Part shown: positions 54,013 to 63,100 of the stretch, one piece after another
Position numbering within the stretch: the first letter of the stretch is position 1
How the letters are laid out: each line of letters opens with the position of its first letter
Source: JACTUA01 sp964551875
Lineage (GTDB): Archaea; Halobacteriota; Methanomicrobia; Methanomicrobiales; JACTUA01
Direction: 5' to 3'
DNA length: 64,000 bases
NCBI GenBank assembly: GCA_964551875.1
Contig: CAZKEV010000001.1
Span: 45,562-109,561, forward strand
Made by a program: the position numbers and the translations under genes
The notes under the pieces: model-generated
What the model saw: the letters and a program-made list of their open reading frames with translations, nothing else
Databases searched by the model: none
Told to the model about the DNA's origin: nothing

Positions 54013-54235
54013 CGTCCGCGTCCAGCTCCTTCAGGATCTCGATGAGCACCGAGAAGACGGCGGCCTCGAGGGGGTCGTCGAAGGCATAGAACCCCTCGCT
54101 CGCGTGGCGCTTCGCCATCTCGGCCAGGTTCTCGGCGTAGACCTGGTCCTCCTTCCGGAGCGCCCGCCTTGCCCGGAGCCAGCGCCCGGAGAGCTCCTTC
54201 ACCCCCATCCTCACGCTCTCGAAGGAGCGGCCCAT
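53999..54235 (-). CDS. Small helical protein of the polymerase operon
   Basis: The 78-residue protein is charged and helical (ELSGRWLRARRALRKEDQ, DPLEAAVFSVLIEILKELD). The perfect ribosome-binding site GGAGGTG lies 5 bp before the ATG and decides the start, which overlaps the end of the RecA-like gene upstream by 25 bp. Its end overlaps the polymerase start by 14 bp. Such tight coupling implies equal production and probably a complex with the polymerase. No family recognised. Confidence 0.7.
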   Translation of the reverse strand: MGRSFESVRMGVKELSGRWLRARRALRKEDQVYAENLAEMAKRHASEGFYAFDDPLEAAVFSVLIEILKELDADDVDP

Positions 54236-54735
54236 CCGAACACCTCCAGGGTGGTCTGGGCCCCTCCCGGCGGGAGGTCGCGGCCGGCCCGGGGCCCTCT
54301 CTCCCCTGCCTCGACGCAGAAGACCCGGTCGGCCCGACGGGCGAGGACCTTCAGGGCCGGATCCGGGCGGGGGGCGTAGAGGACGACGAGGGCCGTCCGC
54401 GCCGCCTCGGCGAGGGCCCCGGCGACCTCGGGGAGGAGGGATCCTGCATCCTCGTACAGGGTGGGGTCATGCTCGAGAAAGAGGATGGTGTGGTGCGCCT
54501 CCCGGAGGATGGTGAGGAGCTGGAATAGGGTGAAGGCGCGCCTGACCTCGAAGTGAGCGGAACGGCGCCGGATCCCGGTGAGGAGCCGGGAGTAGTTCCC
54601 GCAGACGTAGAGGAAGAGGAAGCGGGAGAGGGCCGGTGTCCCGTTCAGCCCCCGGAGCACGAGCTCCTCCGGTGCCATCACGACCGAGAAGGTGCCGCTC
54701 TCGAGGGTGACCGACGGGTGGAGCTCGAACTCCAT
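54211..54735 (-). CDS. RecA/RadA-like protein without clear Walker A, polymerase operon
   Basis: The 174-residue protein has the late half of a RecA-fold ATPase: FTLFQLLTILREAHHTILFLEHDP (Walker B-like), then AARTALVVLYAPRPDPALKV and ADRVFCVEA, the strand pattern seen in RadA/RadB proteins. I find no GxxxxGK(T/S) Walker A, so it is probably not an ATPase. Comparative genomics has, from memory, reported inactive RecA-like proteins beside archaeal PolB2; this operon fits. The start is uncertain: ATG at 54735 before MEFELHPS, or at 54762. It is the first gene of the three-gene run. Confidence 0.55.
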   Translation of the reverse strand: MEFELHPSVTLESGTFSVVMAPEELVLRGLNGTPALSRFLFLYVCGNYSRLLTGIRRRSAHFEVRRAFTLFQLLTILREAHHTILFLEHDPTLYEDAGSLLPEVAGALAEAARTALVVLYAPRPDPALKVLARRADRVFCVEAGERGPRAGRDLPPGGAQTTLEVFGWAAPSRA

Positions 54736-54933
54736 GTGAAGCGTGGAGGGAAGAGGTGACATAAAGCTCTGAGAGCGGGAGGGGCGAAAGTGCCGGGGAC
54801 CATCCTGAGAAACCGTTTGGATGCCTCTTTCTCGCATTCAGTCCTTTAAACGGGTTTCCAGAGAAAGGAGTACCCCGGGGTGTGCGGGATCGCCTCCGGC
54901 CGGTCGCAGGAGGGCCGGATGCCGGCTTCCTGG

Positions 54934-55890
54934 TCACATCTCGGGCAGCCTTCTGGCCATGTACCAGCCATGAGCGGCGAGAATGACGTAGAGGGGGATG
55001 AGGAGGCCGTACGTGGTCTGTTCGCCCTGGATGGCGAAGAGCCAGAGGGTGAGGGTGACGTCAAGCTCGAAGATGAGGTTCCCCCACCAATTGCCTATGT
55101 AGAGGTAGCCCTGGCCCGGGAGCACGAAGTTAAGGAAGGCTGCGATGGATGGGTTCTTCCTCACCCGGGGGCGCCTGGAGAGGCCGCGGGGGAGGTACAT
55201 GGGCGCGATGCCGCACTTCGGGCCGGCGAGGACAGCCTTCCAGCGCACCTCATCATCCCCGTCCCGGAGCGCACGGATGATGGCCGGGATGGCGCTTTTA
55301 TCCCCTATATCCCCGAGGATCTCCACGGCCTTCACCCTCACGGTCTTCTCATGGTACTTGAGGGCGTGGCTGAGAGCGGGAACAGCCGCGGGCCCCAGGT
55401 CCCGGAGCCTGGACCACTCCTGCAGGCCGAGGAGGAGGAAGGCGGCATCCTCGTTCTTCTCCGGCGTCCACCCGAGCTTTGAGAGGGCGAGGGCGGTGCC
55501 GTAGCGGACGTAGCGATCAGGGTCCCGGAGGGCCGGGAGGAGGGGTTCGATGGCCCGCGGGTCCCCGATCTCCCCGAGTGCAAGGCCGGTCTCCCACCGG
55601 ACCTCCACGCTCGGGTCCCGGAGGTGCTGGATCAGGGGTTCGACCGCCCGGGTGTCCCGGATCTCCCCGAGGGCCTCGATGATCCCGAGCTTCACCTGGC
55701 GTTTCCGTGTCGGAAGCCTCCTGATGAGGTGAGGGACGGCATCGGGCCCCAGGGCACCGAGGGCCTGGGTCGCCTCCCACTGGATCCTGATATCCGGGTT
55801 GCGGAGGGCCCCGATGAGACCGGGGATGTCCGATTCCCTCTTCATGGACTCGATATCCGGGGCCTTTGCCTCGGGGATGGGAAACTTCAT
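54934..55890 (-). CDS. HEAT-repeat protein with C-terminal membrane region, copy 1
   Basis: The 318-residue protein has six or so HEAT/PBS-lyase-like repeats at about 10-245 (DIPGLIGALRNPDIRIQWEA, TRAVEPLIQHLRDPSVEVRW and so on). A CGIAPMYLPRGL loop and a hydrophobic tail follow (NPSIAAFLNFVLPGQGYLYIG onward, two or three helices). The tail resembles small TM2-like membrane modules. The repeats face the cytoplasm and bind partners; the ligand is unknown. The start at 55890 has GAGGGGGT 5-6 bp upstream. Its paralogue lies directly upstream (gap 13 bp), so they form a pair, probably one transcript. Confidence 0.85.
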   Translation of the reverse strand: MKFPIPEAKAPDIESMKRESDIPGLIGALRNPDIRIQWEATQALGALGPDAVPHLIRRLPTRKRQVKLGIIEALGEIRDTRAVEPLIQHLRDPSVEVRWETGLALGEIGDPRAIEPLLPALRDPDRYVRYGTALALSKLGWTPEKNEDAAFLLLGLQEWSRLRDLGPAAVPALSHALKYHEKTVRVKAVEILGDIGDKSAIPAIIRALRDGDDEVRWKAVLAGPKCGIAPMYLPRGLSRRPRVRKNPSIAAFLNFVLPGQGYLYIGNWWGNLIFELDVTLTLWLFAIQGEQTTYGLLIPLYVILAAHGWYMARRLPEM

Positions 55891-55903
55891 GGACGACCCC
55901 CTC

Positions 55904-56887
55904 TCATTTCCCTTCCTCCTCCCGCATGCGGCTCGCTGAGTACCACGTCTGGACAGCGACCAGTGAGGATACGGAGAATGACGCGAGGTAGGGGAGCAGG
56001 GGCCCCCATACGAGGGATGCAAGGGTAATGATCATCACATCCAGCTGGAAGATGAGGATCCCGTACCATCGCTCGAGGTAGTCGTACCCGAGGCCGAGGA
56101 AGAAGAGGTTGATGAGCGCGGCGACGAACGGGCTCTTCCCGGGTCTCGAACGTCGTGCAAGGCCCATGGGGAGGTGCATCACGGGGATGCCGCACCTGGG
56201 GAAGGCGAGGGTCGCCTTCCAGCGGACCTCGCCCTCCGGGTCCTGGAGCGCCAGGGCGCACACCTCCCCTGCACGGGGGTCCCCGATGGAGCCGAGGAGA
56301 TCCACCACCGCTTCGCGGACAGAAGGATCCCCGTCCTTCATGAAACTCTCGAGTGAACTGACGGCAGGCGGACCGAGGCGTTGAACGGCGGGCCAGTCCT
56401 GTTTGGCGATGAGGAAGAGCGCCCTTTCATCTTCATTGCCCGGCTCCCACCCGATCCTCTCAAGGGCTATCGCTGCGCCGAACCTCAAATATTTGTCCGG
56501 GTCTCCCAGGGCAGCCACCAGGGACGGGATTGCCCGGCCATCACCGATATTCCCGAGGGCAAGGGCAGTTGCCCACCGGACCTCGATGCTCGCATCCTCT
56601 TCAAGGACCCTGGAGAGGGGTCCCGCCGCAAGGGGATCGCGGATATCCCCCAGGGCCTCGATGATCCCGAGCCGTACCGCAGGGTCGTGGTGGTCGATCT
56701 CAAGAAGGAGCTGGAGGGTGGCCCTCTCCCCGAGAGCGGCGAGGGCCTCGGCCGCCTTCCACTGGGTGTCGAAGTCGGGATGGGAGAGGAGGCCGATCAG
56801 CCCTTTGATGTCGCCTGCTTCCTTCAGGGCCGGAACATCAGGCTGTGCACGACCGGACCAGGGATCGAGCCGGATTCCCACACGCAT
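55904..56887 (-). CDS. HEAT-repeat protein with C-terminal membrane region, copy 2
   Basis: This 327-residue paralogue has the same design: HEAT repeats (DIKGLIGLLSHPDFDTQWKA, GRAIPSLVAALGDPDKYLRF), the conserved CGIPVMHLPMGLARRSRPGK loop, and a hydrophobic tail (SPFVAALINLFFLGLGYDYL onward). Copies share the loop and tail but differ in repeats. Start note: GGTGGAGG is directly beside the ATG at 56887, whereas a GTG two codons later has GGAGG 6 bp before it, so translation may begin at that GTG. Confidence 0.83.
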   Translation of the reverse strand: MRVGIRLDPWSGRAQPDVPALKEAGDIKGLIGLLSHPDFDTQWKAAEALAALGERATLQLLLEIDHHDPAVRLGIIEALGDIRDPLAAGPLSRVLEEDASIEVRWATALALGNIGDGRAIPSLVAALGDPDKYLRFGAAIALERIGWEPGNEDERALFLIAKQDWPAVQRLGPPAVSSLESFMKDGDPSVREAVVDLLGSIGDPRAGEVCALALQDPEGEVRWKATLAFPRCGIPVMHLPMGLARRSRPGKSPFVAALINLFFLGLGYDYLERWYGILIFQLDVMIITLASLVWGPLLPYLASFSVSSLVAVQTWYSASRMREEEGK

Positions 56888-57016
56888 CCTCCACCGGACG
56901 GTTGCCCTGTGGATATTCTTTAAGGTTGTGATGCAGAGCGGTGCGCGGACCAGCCTCCGCAGGGTACGTTTGCATGCGGGATCAAAAAGAGGATCTCTCT
57001 CCTTGCCCCTTCACCA

Positions 57017-57175
57017 TTATCCGGTCCGTCCATAGCCTCGCCATGCCCGGGGGGAGAGATCGATGCGATCGAACCGGAGGATATGGACGATGAGGTTCAG
57101 CCTGGCAATGGTGATGAGGATCCAGAACGATTCCCCGTGAAAGGGTGAATTCCGGGATCGGTAATCCTTTCTCAT
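57017..57175 (-). pseudogene. Remnant of a paralogue of the 46479 membrane protein
   Basis: On the minus strand this encodes ESFWILITIARLNLIVHILR and then FDRIDLSPRAWRG. The 46479 gene ends DSVFILTTVVGINLIVHVLR and FDRIEMPFPAPAG; the two are also similar at DNA level (GATCGAACCGGAGGA against GGTCGAACCGGAGGA). The first three helices are missing, so only the C-terminal part survives. It is divergent from and next to mutS. Confidence 0.65.
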
Positions 57176-57178
57176 CGC

Positions 57179-59869
57179 ATGATGACTACTGTTGGGATGG
57201 TTCGGGAGGGAGATCACGGAGGGGAGAACCCGGAGCAGCGCCTCACCCCCGCCATGGAACAGTACCGCTCCTTCAAGGAGCAGTACCCCGATGCCATCCT
57301 CTTTTTCCATATCGGGGACTTCTACGAGACTTTCGGGGCCGATGCCGAGCTAGTCTCCCGTGAGCTCGATATCGCACTCACCTCACGCTCAAGGGACCGG
57401 TCCGGGAACCGGATCCCCCTTGCCGGCGTACCCCATGACGCTGGCGAGGGTTATATCGCGAGGCTCGTCGGGAAGGGATACCGGGTCGCTGTCTGCGACC
57501 AGGTGGAAGACTCCTCTCAGGCCAAGGGCATCGTGAAGAGAGCGGTGGTCCGGGTCGTTACCCCCGGGACGGCCATCGATCCCGGAATGGTGGAGCCCAT
57601 CGGGTCCCGGTACCTGGCGGGGATATGGTCTGACGGGAAGAACGACCAGGCAGGGCTTGCCTTCCTCGATACGAGCACCGGCGAGTTCTTCCTCTCAGCC
57701 TGCGGGACCTCTGGGGGCCTCGCGGATCTCAAATCCGAGATCGTCCGCTACCGGCCGACCGAGGCCGTGATCCCGTCGGCTCTGCCCGACCCATTGAAGG
57801 CCCTCCTGAAATCCGAAGGGATCGTGCTCACCCTTGTAGGAGATGAAGCCTTCCAGCTCGCTTCGGCAACAAAGACACTTCTCGATCATTTCCATGTTGA
57901 GAGTCTGGCGGGGTATGGGTGCGACCCATACCCGGATGCGGTGAGGGCAGCCGGGGCAGCTCTCCAGTACGCGAAGGAGACGATGCACTCCCCTCTCGGG
58001 CATATCACCGGGCTCTCGGTCAGGATCCCGTCCCGGACCATGCTCATTGATGCCATCACCCTCAGGAACCTGGAGATCTTCGAGAACATCCGTACCCATG
58101 AGAGGCAGGGGACCCTCCTCTCCACCCTCGATCTCACGGGGACTGCCATGGGCAGGAGGGAACTCCGCCGGCGCCTGGCAGCCCCTCTCCTCTCTGTTGA
58201 GGCTATCAACCGGAGGCTCGATGCGGTCGAGTATTTCCAGAGCGAGGCAGGGAAGCGCCGGGAGCTCCGCGACCTCCTCAGCAGGTGCGCGGATGTGGAG
58301 AGGATCGCGGGAAGGATCGCCTACGGGAACGCAGGTCCCCGGGACCTCGTCGCCCTGCGGGATCTCCTCGGGCAGATCCCGAAGATCCGGGCCCTCTTTG
58401 CGAAGGGCGGGGCCCAGCCTGTCCAGTCCATCCTGGAAAGCCTGGAGACTCTCCTGGATCTCCGCGAGCTAGCGGGCCTGATCACCCGTGCTATCGTTGA
58501 TGACCCGCCGGCGATTGTCCGGCAGGGCGATGTCATCCGCGAGGGCTACTCACGGGATCTGGACGAGCTCCGGGCCCTCTCCCAAAACACGAAGGACTGG
58601 GTTGTGGATCTCCAGCAGAAGGAGCGTGAGCGGACGGGTATCCGGTCCCTGAAGGTCGGGTACAACCAGGTCTTTGGCTATTACATCGAGGTCACGAGAG
58701 CCAACCTCCACCTCGTCCCGGCTCACTATACCCGTAAACAGACCACCGCAGGGGGTGAACGGTTCATCATCGATGAGCTCGCCGAGAAAGGCGCCCAGAT
58801 CGCTTCAGCCGATGAGAAGATCCTCGCCCTGGAAGGGGAGCTCTACACCTCGCTTGTCTGCTCTCTCCAGGCTGAGATTCCCCTTCTCCAGGCCATGGCG
58901 AGGGGGCTCGCGGACCTGGACGTGGGGAGCACCCTCGCGGAGGTGGCGCAGGTGAACGGGTATTCGCGGCCGGTCCTGGAAGAAAGCCTCAGGCTCGGTA
59001 TCCGCGAGGGCCGCCACCCGGTGGTGGAGAGGTCCCTCGGGGGGCGCTTTGTCCCGAACGATACCCTGATGGACGGGAACGGGGACCAGGTCCTTATCAT
59101 TACGGGCGCCAACATGGCTGGGAAGTCCACCTACATGAGGGGTGTTGCCCTGATTGCCATCCTTGCGCAGATGGGATCCTTTGTCCCTGCGGCCCATGCA
59201 ACCGTCGGGCTTATCGACCGGGTCTTCACCCGGGTGGGGGCCTTCGACGACCTGGCAAGCGGGCAATCGACCTTCATGGTGGAGATGCTCGAGCTCGCCA
59301 ACATCCTGAACAGCATGACGGAACGGAGCCTGGTCATCCTGGACGAGATCGGGAAGGGAACCGGGACCCTCGACGGCTATTCCATCGCGAGAGCAGTGCT
59401 TGAGTTCCTCCATGGCAGGGCACCCCCCGGGCCAAGGACCCTCTTTGCCACCCACTTCCACGAGATCGTGGGGGTGGAGGCCGAGCTCCGGCGGGTCAAG
59501 AACTACCATTTCACGGTGAGGGAGACAGGAAAGGACGTGATCTTTTTGAGGAGGCTCGTCCCCGGCGCGACCGACCGGAGCTACGGGATCCATGTCGCCC
59601 GCCGGGCAGGGATTCCCCGGAAGGTCACCGACCGGGCGGCCGAGATCCTCACCTCTGTCCAGAAGGGGGAGGATGGGAGGGCCGGCCGGCCGAAGCGGTA
59701 TACCCAGGTCCTCTTCGTCGATTCACCGGAGACGGAACCCCGGGGTGAAACCGTTATAAGGGAGCTCATGGACCTGAAGCCCGACGGCCTTTCGCCCATC
59801 CAGGCGCTCGAGGCCCTCTATGCCCTCCAGAAGAGGGTGCGGGAAGGGGATGAGGGGAATGACCGCTGA
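57179..59869 (+). CDS. mutS: DNA mismatch repair protein MutS
   Basis: The 896-residue protein has full-length MutS architecture. The mismatch-reading FYE motif is GDFYETFG (Phe48, Glu50), after TPAMEQYRSFKEQYPDAILF. Clamp and lever domains follow, then the ATPase: Walker A GANMAGKST (643-651), Walker B VILDEIGKGTGTLDG and the conserved ATHFHE. It recognises mismatches and recruits MutL. The mutL start lies inside its 3' end, so they are translationally coupled. In archaea mutS-mutL is patchy, found in methanogens of this group and halophiles, and thought to come from bacteria. No ribosome-binding site is clear at the ATG; an internal ATG at 57197 is possible. Confidence 0.97.
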   Translation: MMTTVGMVREGDHGGENPEQRLTPAMEQYRSFKEQYPDAILFFHIGDFYETFGADAELVSRELDIALTSRSRDRSGNRIPLAGVPHDAGEGYIARLVGKGYRVAVCDQVEDSSQAKGIVKRAVVRVVTPGTAIDPGMVEPIGSRYLAGIWSDGKNDQAGLAFLDTSTGEFFLSACGTSGGLADLKSEIVRYRPTEAVIPSALPDPLKALLKSEGIVLTLVGDEAFQLASATKTLLDHFHVESLAGYGCDPYPDAVRAAGAALQYAKETMHSPLGHITGLSVRIPSRTMLIDAITLRNLEIFENIRTHERQGTLLSTLDLTGTAMGRRELRRRLAAPLLSVEAINRRLDAVEYFQSEAGKRRELRDLLSRCADVERIAGRIAYGNAGPRDLVALRDLLGQIPKIRALFAKGGAQPVQSILESLETLLDLRELAGLITRAIVDDPPAIVRQGDVIREGYSRDLDELRALSQNTKDWVVDLQQKERERTGIRSLKVGYNQVFGYYIEVTRANLHLVPAHYTRKQTTAGGERFIIDELAEKGAQIASADEKILALEGELYTSLVCSLQAEIPLLQAMARGLADLDVGSTLAEVAQVNGYSRPVLEESLRLGIREGRHPVVERSLGGRFVPNDTLMDGNGDQVLIITGANMAGKSTYMRGVALIAILAQMGSFVPAAHATVGLIDRVFTRVGAFDDLASGQSTFMVEMLELANILNSMTERSLVILDEIGKGTGTLDGYSIARAVLEFLHGRAPPGPRTLFATHFHEIVGVEAELRRVKNYHFTVRETGKDVIFLRRLVPGATDRSYGIHVARRAGIPRKVTDRAAEILTSVQKGEDGRAGRPKRYTQVLFVDSPETEPRGETVIRELMDLKPDGLSPIQALEALYALQKRVREGDEGNDR

Positions 59870-61652
59870 CGAGGGCACCCCGACCATCCACCTCCTCGAT
59901 GCCTCGGAAGCGATGAAGATCGCTGCCGGCGAGGTGGTGGAGCGGCCTGCATCGGTGGCAAAGGAACTCGTCGAGAACTCCCTGGATGCAGGATCGGGGA
60001 GGATCCGGGTCGAGGTCAGCTCTGACCCGCACCGGATCACCCGGATAACCGTCATCGACGATGGAACCGGAATGAACCGTGCCGATGCCCGCCTCGCCTT
60101 CCTCCCCCATGCTACGAGCAAGATACGCACCCTCTCGGATCTCGGGAATACCCTCTCCCTGGGGTTCCGTGGTGAGGCCCTCGCGAGCATCGCAGCCGTC
60201 TCGGAGGTTACCCTGGTGACCCGCTGCCGCGGGGAAGGGTGCGGGAACGCCACAAGGGTCCGGGTCAGGGGCGGGGAGATCCTGGACCTGGCCGAGGCCG
60301 GTGCACCCCCGGGTACAACGGTTGTGGTTGAAGACCTCTTCTACAACACCCCGGCGCGGCAGAAGTTCCTCAAATCCCTCCAGACCGAGCTCGCCCGGCT
60401 CACCGGGGCACTGGAGGCCCTTGCCATCTCCCATCCGTCGGTGGTCTTCCAGTTCTTCCATAACGGCCGGGAACGCCTTGCAACCGGCAGGGGCCCCGAC
60501 CTCCTGGAGGCCATCACGGACCTGTACGGGAACGAGGTGGCAGGCGATCTCATCCCCCTGTCCGCGGAGCACCCGCTCGTCAGGATACGAGGCTACCTAT
60601 CCACGCCATTCTCGCCCAGGAAGACCCCATCCCGGGTCCTCATCTCCATCAACGGCCGCCCCATCTTCTCGAGGCAGATCCTGAGGGCCATCCGGCACGG
60701 GTACGGGACCCTCCTCCCGTCCCATACTTACCCCGTGGCCTTTCTCGATCTCCGCATGGATCCCTCGCGCGTGGACGTGAACGTGCATCCAGCGAAACGC
60801 CATGTGCGGATCGGGAAGGAGCACGAGATCCTCGCTGTCATCGAGGAGGCCGTCAGGGAGAGACTCGGGAGGCAGGATCTCACCCCCCCTGTCCAGGAGA
60901 GCGGAGCGACCCATATCCCCGCCGGGGCTATTTCCTCCCCCCTCCATCTTCCGGCGACAGGGATACCGGCAGAGAGTGCAATGGTCCGGGAACCCTCCCC
61001 GGTCAGCGCGAAGATGACGGATATGAGGCTCCGGCAGACGGAGCTTCCGACGGGGATCGCCAGCAGGGAGAGCCCTGTTCCCGGCCTCGAGGTGGTGGGG
61101 CAGATCGGGGGGACCTATATCCTCGCGCGGACCCGCGGGGACGATCTCATCCTCATCGATCAGCACGCAGCCCACGAGCGTGTCCTCTATGACCAGGTGA
61201 CAGAGAGGAGGGACGCCCGCCGGGTATCCCAGGAACTCCTCGTGCCCGTCGTCCTCAGGGAATCCCCAAGGGAAGCCGCGTTCCTGAAAAGTATCACCGG
61301 TCTCCTCGGGGAACGGGGATTCCTTGTCGAGGAGTTCGGGAAGGATACCTTCCTTGTCCGGGGGATACCCTCCGTCCTCGGGAGGCTGGACGATGCCTCC
61401 ACCATCCATGACCTCCTGGGGGACATCTTCTCCGGGGAGGTGGATACGCCCGAGGATACAGGAGAACGCATCAGCCGGTCCATCGCGTGCAAGGGGGCCA
61501 TCAAGGCAGGGACGATCTGCACCCTGGAACAGTGCCAGAGGCTTGTTGCCCAGCTCCGTCTCACGAAGAGCCCCTACACCTGCCCGCACGGGCGCCCCAC
61601 CATGGTGTCATTCTCGAAGTCAGCCCTGGATGCCCTCTTCAAGAGAACATGA
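59850..61652 (+). CDS. mutL: DNA mismatch repair protein MutL
   Basis: The protein is about 600 residues. The N-terminal GHKL ATPase has MKIAAGEVVERPASVAKELV (with the catalytic Glu in ELVENSLDAG), VIDDGTGM, GFRGEALASIAAVSEV and the YNTPARQKF loop. A Pro/Ser-rich linker follows. The C-terminal dimer and nuclease part has DQHAAHERVLYD, ACKGAIKAG, CPHGRPT and FKRT, so the endonuclease metal site of the DQHA(x)2E type is present (with Asp for the last Glu). The start could be the ATG at 59850 or 59859; both overlap the end of mutS. It nicks the strand with the error under MutS control. No mutH is seen, in line with a nuclease-type MutL. Confidence 0.96.
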   Translation: MRGMTADEGTPTIHLLDASEAMKIAAGEVVERPASVAKELVENSLDAGSGRIRVEVSSDPHRITRITVIDDGTGMNRADARLAFLPHATSKIRTLSDLGNTLSLGFRGEALASIAAVSEVTLVTRCRGEGCGNATRVRVRGGEILDLAEAGAPPGTTVVVEDLFYNTPARQKFLKSLQTELARLTGALEALAISHPSVVFQFFHNGRERLATGRGPDLLEAITDLYGNEVAGDLIPLSAEHPLVRIRGYLSTPFSPRKTPSRVLISINGRPIFSRQILRAIRHGYGTLLPSHTYPVAFLDLRMDPSRVDVNVHPAKRHVRIGKEHEILAVIEEAVRERLGRQDLTPPVQESGATHIPAGAISSPLHLPATGIPAESAMVREPSPVSAKMTDMRLRQTELPTGIASRESPVPGLEVVGQIGGTYILARTRGDDLILIDQHAAHERVLYDQVTERRDARRVSQELLVPVVLRESPREAAFLKSITGLLGERGFLVEEFGKDTFLVRGIPSVLGRLDDASTIHDLLGDIFSGEVDTPEDTGERISRSIACKGAIKAGTICTLEQCQRLVAQLRLTKSPYTCPHGRPTMVSFSKSALDALFKRT

Positions 61653-61779
61653 GATCAAGCATCCCGATGGCGTCCCTGCGAGCCGGGGATCCCCATACCC
61701 GCCTCGAAGTGGCCCATGGTGCAAGGGTTCTCTCCAGGGCACCAGGGATATATAGGGTCCGCAGGGTACCTCTCCTGAG

Positions 61780-62409
61780 ATGAGAACCGCCTTCCCGCTG
61801 ACCGGTCTCCTCGCACTCCTTCTCATTCCCATCATCATGGCGGGAGGGTATGCAACCGCAGCTGCAGGTAAAGATCCGTCACCGCAACCGATGGGAGGGG
61901 CTCTCGGGCCCGATAATCGTCTCCTTCCCCTCTTCCCGAATGTCTCGTTCGCCGAGCGGACCCTGGCTGCGCAGGACTGGTATGAACAGGGGTTTGCCCT
62001 CACAAACGAGGAACGGTACCCCGAAGCTCTCCTTGCGTACGAAAAAGCCCTCTCGTACAACCGTTCCCTCCTCAATGCCTGGTACTACACGGGAGATGCC
62101 TTCTTCAGGCTGGGCCGGTACAGCGAGGCCATCCTTGCCTTCTCGAATGCGACGGCCATAGATCCGGACTACGTGGATGCTTACTTCTACGAGAGCCTGG
62201 TCTTTGAGAAACTCGGCCGCTACCAGGACCAGAAGGATGCCCTCCAAAGGGGCCTTGAGGCCGCGGACAGGAAGGAGGCCGGGAAGGGGGGAGGATCTCA
62301 CCCTGTTGCGACCGCTCTGGGGTCCCTGCCTGAGCCAGTTCCGTCTGAAATATCAGTCCTCGGGGTCTTTATGGGTATAGGCCTCTGGGCATTCATGCGA
62401 CGGGACTAA
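61780..62409 (+). CDS. Secreted or membrane-anchored TPR protein
   Basis: The 209-residue protein has a signal peptide (FPLTGLLALLLIPIIMAGGY) and three TPR units at about 65-165 (AAQDWYEQGFALTNEERYPE, AWYYTGDAFFRLGRYSEAIL, AYFYESLVFEKLGRYQDQKD). A C-terminal hydrophobic stretch (SEISVLGVFMGIGLWAFMRR) looks like a membrane anchor but lacks a PEF motif. It would place a TPR scaffold outside the membrane. The gene follows mutL by 127 bp with ATATATAGG before it (about 61748), a likely promoter; it is probably not part of the mismatch-repair transcript. Confidence 0.78.
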   Translation: MRTAFPLTGLLALLLIPIIMAGGYATAAAGKDPSPQPMGGALGPDNRLLPLFPNVSFAERTLAAQDWYEQGFALTNEERYPEALLAYEKALSYNRSLLNAWYYTGDAFFRLGRYSEAILAFSNATAIDPDYVDAYFYESLVFEKLGRYQDQKDALQRGLEAADRKEAGKGGGSHPVATALGSLPEPVPSEISVLGVFMGIGLWAFMRRD

Positions 62410-62443
62410 AGTTCATGAGCCTGCCACGTATAGCAGCATAGAA

Positions 62444-63046
62444 TTATCGTACGGTGAGAGTGAGCTGATCCTCCCGGGTAATCCCACCGCCGGTAGACGT
62501 GAGCACTCCGTTCACGGTGGTTCCCGGGAACAGGGTATCGGGTACCTTGAAGGGATACTCGATGGTCTTGGGATACGGAGGTTCCTGGATCCCGAGATCC
62601 TGTGTCTGGCTGAAGAAGAGGACACTCGCCACGACCTGCATATGGATCATCTCTGAAAACCCATTCTGGGCTTCGATCCTCATTTTGTATACGACGGTCT
62701 CACCTCTGCCGGCACTGACCTGAGCCGGTGAGATGGTTACCGTAAAGCCCGGGGGGCCGCTGGGGGTAGTGGACGGGGTTGCCGAAGGGGTCACCGATTG
62801 AGTTGCCCCCGGTGAGAAAGGGATTGTTGGTCTCGGGGTCCTGTGGGAAGGCGGGGTAACGGGTGTCAGGAGGACTGTCCCCGAGATGGGGTGGGCCTGT
62901 TCGCCGTGAGGGGGCGTCAGGAGACGGGGAAGAAAAGCCGCTGCCGTGATTCCGGCAATCACGATAATGAGGGCGATGATCACCCATTTCTTCCGATCCG
63001 GAGAGGCCGGGGGAGGGCTCTCTTCAACCACGGGAGCGGGCTCCAT
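62444..63046 (-). CDS. Membrane-anchored protein with extracellular beta domain, unknown function
   Basis: The 200-residue protein has a short acidic cytoplasmic start (MEPAPVVEESPPPASPDRKK), one TM helix (WVIIALIIVIAGITAAAFLP) and a Thr/Pro/Ser-rich linker (about 60-95). A beta-sandwich-like domain follows (PGFTVTISPAQVSAGRGETV to TLFPGTTVNGVLTSTGGGIT), resembling archaeal surface Ig-like domains. No enzymatic motif. It converges with the TPR gene. Function unknown. Confidence 0.6.
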   Translation of the reverse strand: MEPAPVVEESPPPASPDRKKWVIIALIIVIAGITAAAFLPRLLTPPHGEQAHPISGTVLLTPVTPPSHRTPRPTIPFSPGATQSVTPSATPSTTPSGPPGFTVTISPAQVSAGRGETVVYKMRIEAQNGFSEMIHMQVVASVLFFSQTQDLGIQEPPYPKTIEYPFKVPDTLFPGTTVNGVLTSTGGGITREDQLTLTVR

Positions 63047-63100
63047 GGTACAAAGTACTCGTCCCAGCGGGATAATAAGATCTGGAGCCTGTTGCGGGCT

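Noticed and set aside
52003..54045. 680-codon plus-strand ORF opposite the polymerase gene
   Set aside because: It is a shadow of GC-rich coding on the other strand, dominated by Pro, Gly, Glu and Arg, with no fold or motif; the minus strand has clear polymerase motifs.
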